From JAEUIE01 sp046350055 (GTDB lineage Bacteria > Planctomycetota > Planctomycetia > Gemmatales > HRBIN36): DNA of 64,000 bases. The stretch covers positions 5,084,001 to 5,148,000 of the forward strand of contig JAXMBC010000001.1 in the NCBI GenBank assembly GCA_046350055.1, written 5' to 3'. The position numbers and the translations under genes are program-made. Below are positions 26,898 through 33,996 of this stretch, piece after piece. How positions within the stretch are numbered: position 1 is the first letter of the stretch; each line of letters begins with the position of its first letter. The notes beneath the pieces are model-generated. The model saw only the letters and a program-made list of their open reading frames with translations, had not been told where the DNA came from and searched no databases.

Positions 26898-26915
26898 ACT
26901 GTTATTTTTACCAGT
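26898..26915. promoter_or_regulatory. 18-bp palindromic operator upstream of serine dehydratase (copy 1)
   Basis: ACTGTTATTTTTACCAGT is an imperfect 7-4-7 inverted repeat centred about 92 bp upstream of the serine dehydratase ATG. It matches the site at 33618-33635 at 17 of 18 positions. The TGTTA-N4-TACCA core has the 5-N4-5 geometry used by CRP/FNR-family regulators. Regulator identity is inferred. Confidence 0.6.
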
Positions 26916-26949
26916 CTCGAAATAGTCTCTACCCAGGCATGGTGGCACT

Positions 26950-27786
26950 TCAAGGAGTATTGAGGCCAGCTGCTTGAAACTGTCCTCGGACCCGGCATAT
27001 CAACTCTTCTGTGGGCGGCTTAGTGTTATGCAGCGAATAGTTCATCCCCAGTTTGTCCCACTTGAACTCACCTAACTGATGAAAGGGAAGCAGATCTACT
27101 CGTTCGACATTCCCCAGGCGTACAGCGAACTGGGCCACTTCATTGATCTCTTTTTCACTATCGGTCAGCCCGGGAACTAGCACGTAGCGAAGCCACATGG
27201 GACGGCCTTTGGATGCCAGACGCTGGGCAAACTCCCGCGCTGGAGCACCATCCATCCCGGTAACCTGATGGTGAAGGTCCTTGTCCCAGGCTTTGATACA
27301 CCACATCACGAGGTCAATCTTTTTCAGTTCTTCATCACTCAATCGACTGCCCATATGTCCGTTGGTATCAAGCGTGGTGTGAACGCCCATCTTTCTGGCT
27401 TCATCAAAGAAACGGACGACGAATCTATCCTGAAGGAGCGGCTCGCCTCCGCTAATCGTCAGTCCACCCTTCATGATCTTGAGGCCCGCGGTGTACTTGG
27501 ACAATTCCTGCCGGGCCTGCTCCATGGTAACGGGCATGCCATTTTTCATCTTCCATGTATCGGGATTGTGACAATAGACACAGCGGAAGTGGCAACCGGT
27601 CAGCCAGACCACGACGCGCACGCCGGGGCCATCGATGCAGGAACCAGTAGTGAAGGAGTGGACGTAGCCCAAGTCTCCACTGGCTAGCGCGGCTTGCACC
27701 TCGGCCTCGGTGGCATTCTGGCTCATATCGACTCGAAGTTCATATGGGCTCTTGGCTTCCAGCGAATATCTGGTTGTCTCACTCAT
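26950..27786 (-). CDS. pflA: Pyruvate formate-lyase activating enzyme (radical SAM)
   Basis: This 278-residue enzyme uses SAM and a [4Fe-4S] cluster to place the glycyl radical on PFL. The cluster motif CHFRCVYC (Cys65, Cys69, Cys72) is intact, followed by HNPDTW. The GGEP-type SAM motif reads TISGGEPLLQ, and further conserved segments are TLDTNG and RYVLVPGLTD. It has about 36 more N-terminal residues than the Escherichia coli enzyme, without a signal character. Its ATG overlaps the PFL stop as ATGA, giving translational coupling with its substrate gene. It is cytoplasmic and needed only under low oxygen. Confidence 0.96.
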   Translation of the reverse strand: MSETTRYSLEAKSPYELRVDMSQNATEAEVQAALASGDLGYVHSFTTGSCIDGPGVRVVVWLTGCHFRCVYCHNPDTWKMKNGMPVTMEQARQELSKYTAGLKIMKGGLTISGGEPLLQDRFVVRFFDEARKMGVHTTLDTNGHMGSRLSDEELKKIDLVMWCIKAWDKDLHHQVTGMDGAPAREFAQRLASKGRPMWLRYVLVPGLTDSEKEINEVAQFAVRLGNVERVDLLPFHQLGEFKWDKLGMNYSLHNTKPPTEELICRVRGQFQAAGLNTP

Positions 27787-30047
27787 GTAGCCATCCCCCC
27801 ATGGAAAGTACGATTGATAACGTCCATTTGCTGCTCACGGGTCAGACGCACGAAGTTGACTGCATACCCCGAGACTCGGATGGTCAGTTGCGGATATTTC
27901 TCCGGATGATCCATGGCATCAAGCAACGTATCGCGGTTCAGCACATTGACGTTCATGTGGTAGCCGGTGCTGCTGAAGAAGGCGTCCAGAATGCTGGTCA
28001 GATTGGTAATGCGATCGTTTTCGTTTTTACCAAGACCTATCGGAACGATGCTCGTAGTCAGCGAGATACCGTCGGCAGCATCACGATAGGGTATTTTGGC
28101 CACCGAGGCGGCAGAAGCATGGATGCCGTGCGAATCGCGGCCATGCATGGGGTTGGCACCTGGGGCGAACGGCTCGCCATGCCTGCGACCATCGGGAGTG
28201 TTGCCGGTATTCTTGCCATACACGACGTTAGAGGTAATGGTCAGTACCGATTGGGTATGCATGGCATGACGGTAGGTAGGATACTTCCGCAGCTTGTTCA
28301 TAAATGTGGTGACAACCCAGGTAGCGAGTTGATCGACACGGTTATCGTTGTTGCCAAACTTGGGAAAGTCGCCTTCGATTTGATAATCGGTGATCAAGCC
28401 CGTTTCGTTACGGATGACTTTCACTTTGGCGTAACGCATGGCCGAGAGACTGTCTGCAATCACAGAGAGCCCGGCGATCCCGAAAGCCATGGTTCGTAGT
28501 GGTGCATAATCATGCAGGGCCATCTCGATGCGTTCGTAGGCATACTTGTCGTGCATGTAATGGATGACGTTCATGGCATTGACATACACACCAGCCAGCC
28601 AATCCATCATCTTCTCATACTTATCGATCACATCATCGAAGTTGAGATACTCGCCTTCGACAGCCGGCATCGGCGGACTGACCTGTGCACCGCTGATTTC
28701 ATCTCTGCCACCATTGATGGCATAGAGCAGGCACTTGGCCAGATTGGCCCGGGCACCGAAGAATTGCATTTGCTTGCCCATGACCATTGGGGAAACACAG
28801 CAGGCGATGGCGCCATCATCGCCCCAGGAACGACGCATGATCTCGTCGCTTTCAAACTGGAGCGAACTGGTATCGATAGAAACTTTGGCTGCAAAACGAC
28901 GAAAACCTTCAGGAAGCCGAGGCGAATACCAGATGGTAAGGTTCGGTTCAGGAGCGGGGCCGAGGTTGTAGAGCGTTTGCAGGTAACGGAAACTGGTCTT
29001 GGTCACCAGCGGCCGTCCATCGTCGCCCATGCCTGCAAGCGATTCCGTCACCCAGGTCGGATCGCCAGCGAAAAGCTCATCGTATTCCGGCGTACGAAGG
29101 AAGCGCACGATTCGGAGTTTGATCACAAAATCGTCAATAATCTCCTGTGCCTGCGATTCATTGATCTTGCCCGCAGCCAGGTCACGCTCGAAATAAATAT
29201 CGAGGAAAGTCGAAGTACGGCCAAGCGACATGGCTGCGCCGTTCTGTTCCTTGACTGCAGCTAGATAGCCGAAATAGAGCCATTGCACAGCTTCTTTGGC
29301 ACTGCTGGCAGGTCCGGAGATATCGAAGCCATACTTGGAGGCCATCTCCTGCAGTTCTTTGAGTGCCCGGATCTGCTCACTCAGTTCCTCCCTGTCTCGA
29401 ATGATATCTTCCGTCGACATGGCTGCGTCGAGACTCAACTTCTCTTTCTGCTTCGCGTCGATCAATCGAGCGACACCATACAGAGCCACCCGGCGGTAAT
29501 CGCCAATGATGCGACCACGACCGTAAGCATCGGGCAACCCTGTGAGAATGTGGGAACTGCGGCACTTCCGGATGTCGCTGGTGTAAGCATCGAAGACTGC
29601 CTCGTTGTGCGTTTTTCGATACTTGGTGAAGGTCTCCACTACATTTGGATCGGGAGTGTATTGATAGACCTTGAGTGCATTGAGCACCATGCGGAATCCG
29701 CCGTTGGGCATGATGGCCCGCTTGAGAGGGGCGTCGGTTTGCAGGCCGACGATGATCTCTTTTTCGCGATCAATGTAGCCGGGGCCATGGGCGGTGATGG
29801 AAGTGGGAACTTGCGAGATGTCGAGCACGCCCTTCTTGCGTTCTTCGACGAAGAGTTCGTTCAGACGTTTCCAGATGCCATTGGTCCGTTCCGTGGATCC
29901 AGCCAGAAATGTGGCATCGCCATCGTAGGGTTTGTAGTTTTGCTGGATGAAATCCCTGACATTGATCTCCTTTTGCCAGAGACCGGTTTTGAAGTCTTGC
30001 CAGGCAGCGGAGTGTTTCTCCACTGGAGTCTTCGTAGCAGTGCTCAT
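27783..30047 (-). CDS. pflB: Pyruvate formate-lyase (formate C-acetyltransferase)
   Basis: This 754-residue glycyl-radical enzyme cleaves pyruvate with CoA to acetyl-CoA and formate. The adjacent catalytic cysteines are Cys416 and Cys417 (AIACCVSPM), and the radical glycine is Gly727 in RVSGYAVNF near the C-terminus. Length and spacing match the Escherichia coli enzyme. The start at 30047 has AAGGGACC upstream. It lies 21 bp after acetate kinase and overlaps the activase by 4 bp, forming a compact fermentation operon. Its product feeds the upstream phosphate acyltransferase and acetate kinase for ATP formation. The radical is destroyed by oxygen, so activity is expected in anoxic or microoxic conditions. 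Confidence 0.97.
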   Translation of the reverse strand: MSTATKTPVEKHSAAWQDFKTGLWQKEINVRDFIQQNYKPYDGDATFLAGSTERTNGIWKRLNELFVEERKKGVLDISQVPTSITAHGPGYIDREKEIIVGLQTDAPLKRAIMPNGGFRMVLNALKVYQYTPDPNVVETFTKYRKTHNEAVFDAYTSDIRKCRSSHILTGLPDAYGRGRIIGDYRRVALYGVARLIDAKQKEKLSLDAAMSTEDIIRDREELSEQIRALKELQEMASKYGFDISGPASSAKEAVQWLYFGYLAAVKEQNGAAMSLGRTSTFLDIYFERDLAAGKINESQAQEIIDDFVIKLRIVRFLRTPEYDELFAGDPTWVTESLAGMGDDGRPLVTKTSFRYLQTLYNLGPAPEPNLTIWYSPRLPEGFRRFAAKVSIDTSSLQFESDEIMRRSWGDDGAIACCVSPMVMGKQMQFFGARANLAKCLLYAINGGRDEISGAQVSPPMPAVEGEYLNFDDVIDKYEKMMDWLAGVYVNAMNVIHYMHDKYAYERIEMALHDYAPLRTMAFGIAGLSVIADSLSAMRYAKVKVIRNETGLITDYQIEGDFPKFGNNDNRVDQLATWVVTTFMNKLRKYPTYRHAMHTQSVLTITSNVVYGKNTGNTPDGRRHGEPFAPGANPMHGRDSHGIHASAASVAKIPYRDAADGISLTTSIVPIGLGKNENDRITNLTSILDAFFSSTGYHMNVNVLNRDTLLDAMDHPEKYPQLTIRVSGYAVNFVRLTREQQMDVINRTFHGGMAT

Positions 30048-30068
30048 GATGGTCCCTTGTGGAATTGA

Positions 30069-31253
30069 TCACATTAAGCCGAGCAGTCTCCCGGTATGCC
30101 TGGCAATCGTCAGTTCTTCGTTGGTTGGAATGACCCAGGCGGAGACTTTGCTGCCAGGTTTGGAGAGGCGTGGCCCTTTGCTATCATTGGCTGCAGTATC
30201 GAGTTCAATCCCCAGCCAGGCAGAGGCTTCGCAGATGCGCTGGCGTATCTCGGCGGAGTTTTCGCCAATGCCGGCGGTAAAGACCAGGCCGTCAACGCCA
30301 CCCAACGCAGCTGTTAATGCGCCGATTTCCTTGGCAGCACGATAGACAAAGTAATCGACAGCCAGTTTTGCTCGTGGGTCCTTACTCGTGAGCAAATCCC
30401 GCATGTCATTGCTGATACCGGAGATGCCGAGCAGCCCTGACTTCTTGTAGAGAATCTCCTCGACCTGCCTGGCAGTGAGGTTCAATCCCTGGAACAGGTA
30501 GAGAATAACACCAGGATCAACAGAACCCGGACGGGTGCCCATGCAGATGCCATCAAGGGCCGTGAAGCCCAGCGAACTGTCCATGCTCCTGCACGACTGG
30601 AGAGCACATAGGCTGGCACCGCTGCCGAGATGAGCAACGATAACTTTGCCGTTGGCAATCTCGGGTGCAACATTGGGCAATACCGAGGCAATGTATTCAT
30701 AGGACAGACCATGGAATCCATAGCGCTGCACACCATTGCTGGTGATATCATGAGGGAGCGGGATCAGTTCCGCGACGGCAGGCTGGCCGCGATGGAACGC
30801 AGTATCGAAACAGGCTACTTGCGGCACATCAGGCATTCGTTCAAACACCGCTTCGATGGCTGCTAGGTTGTAGGGTTGATGCAGCGGGGCCAGTGGAATC
30901 AGCTTCTGCAGATCGGTGAGCACCTGCTTGCTGACGATGGTGGGCTTCGTGAATTGTGCTCCGCCGTGAACAACTCGGTGGCCGACGCCGAGTAGTTTAG
31001 CCTTGCCATACCTGCCTCGTAGCCAAGCGGCCAATGCGTCCAGGGCCAACCGACCATCTGATACTGTCGAAGGAAGCAGTTGATCAGCGACCTTGCTGTC
31101 TTGTGAATCCTTGGCAGACAAACGAGGAGCGGTGCCAATGCCTTCGATCTGTCCACGCAGGTCCAACCCCCATTGGCTATCCTTTGGACGCCGGTACACA
31201 CAGAACTTTAGACTCGATGACCCGGCATTGAGTACTAACGCAAAGTCGTCCAT
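30069..31253 (-). CDS. ackA: Acetate kinase
   Basis: This 394-residue enzyme converts acetyl phosphate and ADP to acetate and ATP. Conserved ASKHA-fold segments are visible: the N-terminal LVLNAGSSSLKF, the VGHRVVHGG segment, FDTAFH, YGFHGLSYEY, AHLGSGASLCA, and FTAGIGENSAEIR near the C-terminus. Length is normal. ATG 31253 has AAGGAG at good spacing and follows the stop of the phosphate acyltransferase by 3 bp, so the two are co-translated. It is the energy-conserving step of the serine/pyruvate to acetate pathway in this operon. Confidence 0.96.
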   Translation of the reverse strand: MDDFALVLNAGSSSLKFCVYRRPKDSQWGLDLRGQIEGIGTAPRLSAKDSQDSKVADQLLPSTVSDGRLALDALAAWLRGRYGKAKLLGVGHRVVHGGAQFTKPTIVSKQVLTDLQKLIPLAPLHQPYNLAAIEAVFERMPDVPQVACFDTAFHRGQPAVAELIPLPHDITSNGVQRYGFHGLSYEYIASVLPNVAPEIANGKVIVAHLGSGASLCALQSCRSMDSSLGFTALDGICMGTRPGSVDPGVILYLFQGLNLTARQVEEILYKKSGLLGISGISNDMRDLLTSKDPRAKLAVDYFVYRAAKEIGALTAALGGVDGLVFTAGIGENSAEIRQRICEASAWLGIELDTAANDSKGPRLSKPGSKVSAWVIPTNEELTIARHTGRLLGLM

Positions 31254-31256
31254 GGC

Positions 31257-32195
31257 CTACTCCTTCGATCGTGTACGACGGGCATGAGCGGCCAGCATGG
31301 CAACTGCGCAGCTGGCAATGCGGGCACGAACCGAGTCAGCACGACTGGTGAGAATCACTGGCACCTTGGCGCCGAGGACGAGACCCGCGCTATCAGCATT
31401 AGCAAGGTAACTGAGCAGTTTGGCCAGGATGTTGGCTGCTTCCAGATCGGGTGCCAGCAGGATATCTGGATCTCCAGCGACTTCGGAACGAATGCCCTTC
31501 GTGCGAGCTGCTTCCGTGCTGATGGCATTATCAAAGGCCAGCGGACCATCAAGAATACCGCCCTTGATCTGTCCCCGGTCTGCCATCTTGCACAAGGCTG
31601 CAGCGTCGATGGTGGCAGGCATCTTCGAGTTCACTGTTTCTACTGCTGCCAGGATAGCCACTTTGGGTTTTGCAAGGCCAAGTGAGATCGCCAGATCAAT
31701 GGCGTTCTGGCAAATATCTGCCTTATCTTCGAGGGTCGGAGCGATGTTGATGGCAGCATCGGTGACAATCAGCACCTTGTGATAGGTGGGGACGTCCATG
31801 ATGAAGACATGGCTGATACGACGTCCGGTTCGCAACCCTCCTTCACGGGAGACAATCGCGGACATCAGCTCGTCTGTATGCAGACTGCCTTTCATCAGCA
31901 ATTCTGCCTGCCCTTTCTTCACCAGTTCGACAGCCTTGGTGGCAGACTCATGACTGTGCGTGGCATTGACAATTTCCAGCTTTCCGAGGTTGAGCCCGGC
32001 TTCCATGGCAACCGCTTCTATCTTCGCTTGTGGACCTACGAGGATAGGTCGAATCAGCTTCATTTCAGATGCTTCGATGGCACCGGAAAGCGCAGTCGCT
32101 TCGCAGGGGTGAGCCACTGCTGTGGGCACAGGCTCCAGATTCTTGCACTTGAGCAAAAGCGCATCATATTTGCCAGTACCTAAGGTATTACTCAT
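31257..32195 (-). CDS. Phosphate acyltransferase (Pta/Ptb family)
   Basis: This 312-residue protein corresponds to the catalytic domain of phosphate acetyl/butyryltransferases. Segments include PTAVAHPCEATALSGAIEA, LMKGSLHTDELMSA, HVFIMDVP, VTDAAINIAPTLEDK, DGPLAFDNAISTEAA and GDPDILLAPDLEAANIL. It lacks the long N-terminal regulatory domain of classical Pta. In this operon with PFL and acetate kinase it most likely makes acetyl phosphate from acetyl-CoA. Butyryl-CoA use cannot be ruled out from sequence. GGAG precedes the ATG, and acetate kinase starts 3 bp after its stop. Confidence 0.92.
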   Translation of the reverse strand: MSNTLGTGKYDALLLKCKNLEPVPTAVAHPCEATALSGAIEASEMKLIRPILVGPQAKIEAVAMEAGLNLGKLEIVNATHSHESATKAVELVKKGQAELLMKGSLHTDELMSAIVSREGGLRTGRRISHVFIMDVPTYHKVLIVTDAAINIAPTLEDKADICQNAIDLAISLGLAKPKVAILAAVETVNSKMPATIDAAALCKMADRGQIKGGILDGPLAFDNAISTEAARTKGIRSEVAGDPDILLAPDLEAANILAKLLSYLANADSAGLVLGAKVPVILTSRADSVRARIASCAVAMLAAHARRTRSKE

Positions 32196-32246
32196 CTTCG
32201 TCTCCTTGCGATTTCGGCGAGAGTAACTGATAGATCATGAGCTTTG

Positions 32247-33467
32247 CTATGTCTTGCCGCGCCCTGTCTCCTTCAGGAATATCGTCAGGACAATAGCTAG
32301 CGCCACGCCGTAGAGCAGCGGTTCAAAGCCAGACTGGAAATGTTCCAGTGTCATCTGCGACTGACCACCCGACACCTTCTGCAGGATCCAGCCAAAGACT
32401 GGGCCGAGCAGTGCGCTCGCTGTGAAGTTGAGAAAATTCACGACACCTGTGGCGGTACCGGCGTGTTCCGGCTTGTTTGCTTCCTTGATGACGGTGTACG
32501 GAAGCATGGCTGCACCTGAGGCCAGTCCAGCAAGTAGACCAATCATGTAAGGAGGAAACACTCCGCTGGTTCCGTAGAGAATCCAGACCAGACAGAGCAA
32601 CAACACCACCGCTCCGCCAATAATGACAGGCTTCCTTCGACCGATCCGGTCTGATAGCATTCCCAGGAGCGGACAGCCGATAATCCACCCCAAAGGCACC
32701 ATCGAAGAACGCATGACGGCTTCCCCATATTCAAGCCCGCGCGCTTCCTGCAGAAAACGAACGCCCCAGATCATATCGAATATCGTCGTTGGAATGAAAA
32801 GAAGACCCGCAATTGCTCCACAGAGAATCGATTGCGGGTTCTTGAAGACTGAAACCAACGACAGCAGTGCGTTTTTCAGCCAGTTGCTTTGTGATGGAGG
32901 CGCTTCTTCAGGCAGCAGAAAGTAAAGTACAACACTAATGAATAAGCCCAGAAGCCCCATACCAAACCAGAAGTAATGCCAAGCCAGACCAGCCGTAATA
33001 AGGGGGCCGACAATGGCTTGTCCAGCCGATCCACCAGCCATGCCGAACATCTGGGTGATTCCAATTAATGTCGCAGCCTTTGAGGGCGAGAAACTTCGGG
33101 TAGCAATGGTGACTGCTCCTACCAGGGCAAACACGCCACCTGCCCCCTGAAGAAATCTTCCTATGCTGGCAGCCACTGGATTTCCCGTTGCGAACAATAA
33201 CGCACCGACACCGACAACCGCTGCCCCTACTGGCACGACTTTACGTGGCCCTAGTCGATCCATCGCTATGCCGGCAATCAGACTGAATGGTGAGTAGCCG
33301 TAGTAAAACAGGCCAACCAACGCTGCCACCTGAAGTGCATTCAACTCAAATGCGCTGGATAATTGGGGCATCATCACAGCCGGCGCTGAACGCAGCATGT
33401 ACTGGTAAAAATAGTAGACCGCCGTCAACAGCCATGCAATCACCATGGTTCGAATGGCATGACTCAT
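32247..33467 (-). CDS. Major facilitator superfamily transporter
   Basis: This 406-residue protein has twelve hydrophobic helices and the MFS loop-2/3 motif A visible as AMDRLGPRKV and repeated in the second half as LSDRIGRRKPV. Substrate is not recognisable. As the first gene of the fermentation operon (51 bp before the acyltransferase), a carboxylate or amino-acid substrate such as pyruvate, formate, acetate or serine is likely by context. ATG 33467 was chosen because AAGGTGG lies just upstream. The in-frame start at 33515 adds 16 non-hydrophobic residues. Two palindromes and an 18-bp operator-like site lie within 170 bp upstream. Confidence 0.88.
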   Translation of the reverse strand: MSHAIRTMVIAWLLTAVYYFYQYMLRSAPAVMMPQLSSAFELNALQVAALVGLFYYGYSPFSLIAGIAMDRLGPRKVVPVGAAVVGVGALLFATGNPVAASIGRFLQGAGGVFALVGAVTIATRSFSPSKAATLIGITQMFGMAGGSAGQAIVGPLITAGLAWHYFWFGMGLLGLFISVVLYFLLPEEAPPSQSNWLKNALLSLVSVFKNPQSILCGAIAGLLFIPTTIFDMIWGVRFLQEARGLEYGEAVMRSSMVPLGWIIGCPLLGMLSDRIGRRKPVIIGGAVVLLLCLVWILYGTSGVFPPYMIGLLAGLASGAAMLPYTVIKEANKPEHAGTATGVVNFLNFTASALLGPVFGWILQKVSGGQSQMTLEHFQSGFEPLLYGVALAIVLTIFLKETGRGKT

Positions 33468-33545
33468 TGGAACCACCTTGTTAACTTGATTCCAGGGCAG
33501 ACAGCTTGGCTGCAAGCATCGACAAACCTAAACATTGGATTGGAA

Positions 33546-33579
33546 TGCATGATGCACTTTCACATTTGGACGTTCCAAA
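33546..33579. promoter_or_regulatory. Two adjacent palindromes upstream of the fermentation operon
   Basis: TGCAT-G-ATGCA (33546-33556) and TTTGGA-CGT-TCCAAA (33565-33579) are perfect inverted repeats 80-112 bp upstream of the MFS start. They may be operators in addition to the shared site at 33618. No regulator is encoded next to them. Confidence 0.4.
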
Positions 33580-33617
33580 CCACTCTGAAAGTCTATCTAA
33601 CTTGAGATTGCTGAAGT

Positions 33618-33635
33618 ACTGTTAGTTTTACCAGT
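33618..33635. promoter_or_regulatory. 18-bp palindromic operator upstream of the fermentation operon (copy 2)
   Basis: ACTGTTAGTTTTACCAGT is the second copy of the motif found before the serine dehydratase gene, differing at one central position. It is centred about 160 bp upstream of the MFS ATG. It shares the TGTTA-N4-TACCA core, so one regulator probably controls both transcription units. Confidence 0.6.
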
Positions 33636-33996
33636 AACTACTCGACCATCACCCTGAGCGCAATTCAGAAACCCCGAGGACATGACGCAGGCATTCCGGT
33701 TCGATCTGCAGCTCGCTCTCTCGTATATAGTCAAGCGGCGACAAAGGCTTAGAACTTGGCGACAGGTATGGCAAGCACAATGCCGAGGCTAACTGGAGTT
33801 CTTGAGTACGCGGACGGGATGACGGAGATGCTTCTTGTCGCTCTCAGGAGAAGCCACCGAGCCCGTCTACGGGGGCGGGGCGGAATGTGGGCCAGATCAA
33901 GAAAGCTGTCCATCCATGAAACGGAGGGCACCGCATCCTCGTCATTATGTTAACATGTAGAGCTAAGCCATTGTACCGGCAGGAAGGGATTGAGCT
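33636..33996. other. Intergenic region upstream of the alpha-2-macroglobulin gene
   Basis: About 360 bp contain no supported gene. Opposing 60-65-residue frames at 33749-33953 lack ribosome-binding sites. ATGTTAACAT (33947-33956) is a perfect 10-bp palindrome 41 bp before the macroglobulin start, and AGGAAGGG is its ribosome-binding site. Confidence 0.4.

Noticed and set aside
27744..29264. Two plus-strand frames of about 250 residues opposite pyruvate formate-lyase
   Set aside because: PFL on the minus strand is complete with all catalytic residues. The opposing frames are His/Ile-rich mirror sequence.
33401..33417. Third partial copy of the 18-bp operator inside the MFS gene
   Set aside because: It lies in codons for conserved helix residues and lacks the second half-site, so it is probably coincidental.
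33749..33953. Opposing 60- and 65-residue frames in the spacer before the macroglobulin gene
   Set aside because: No ribosome-binding site, no recognisable domain and overlapping on both strands. Neither can be supported.
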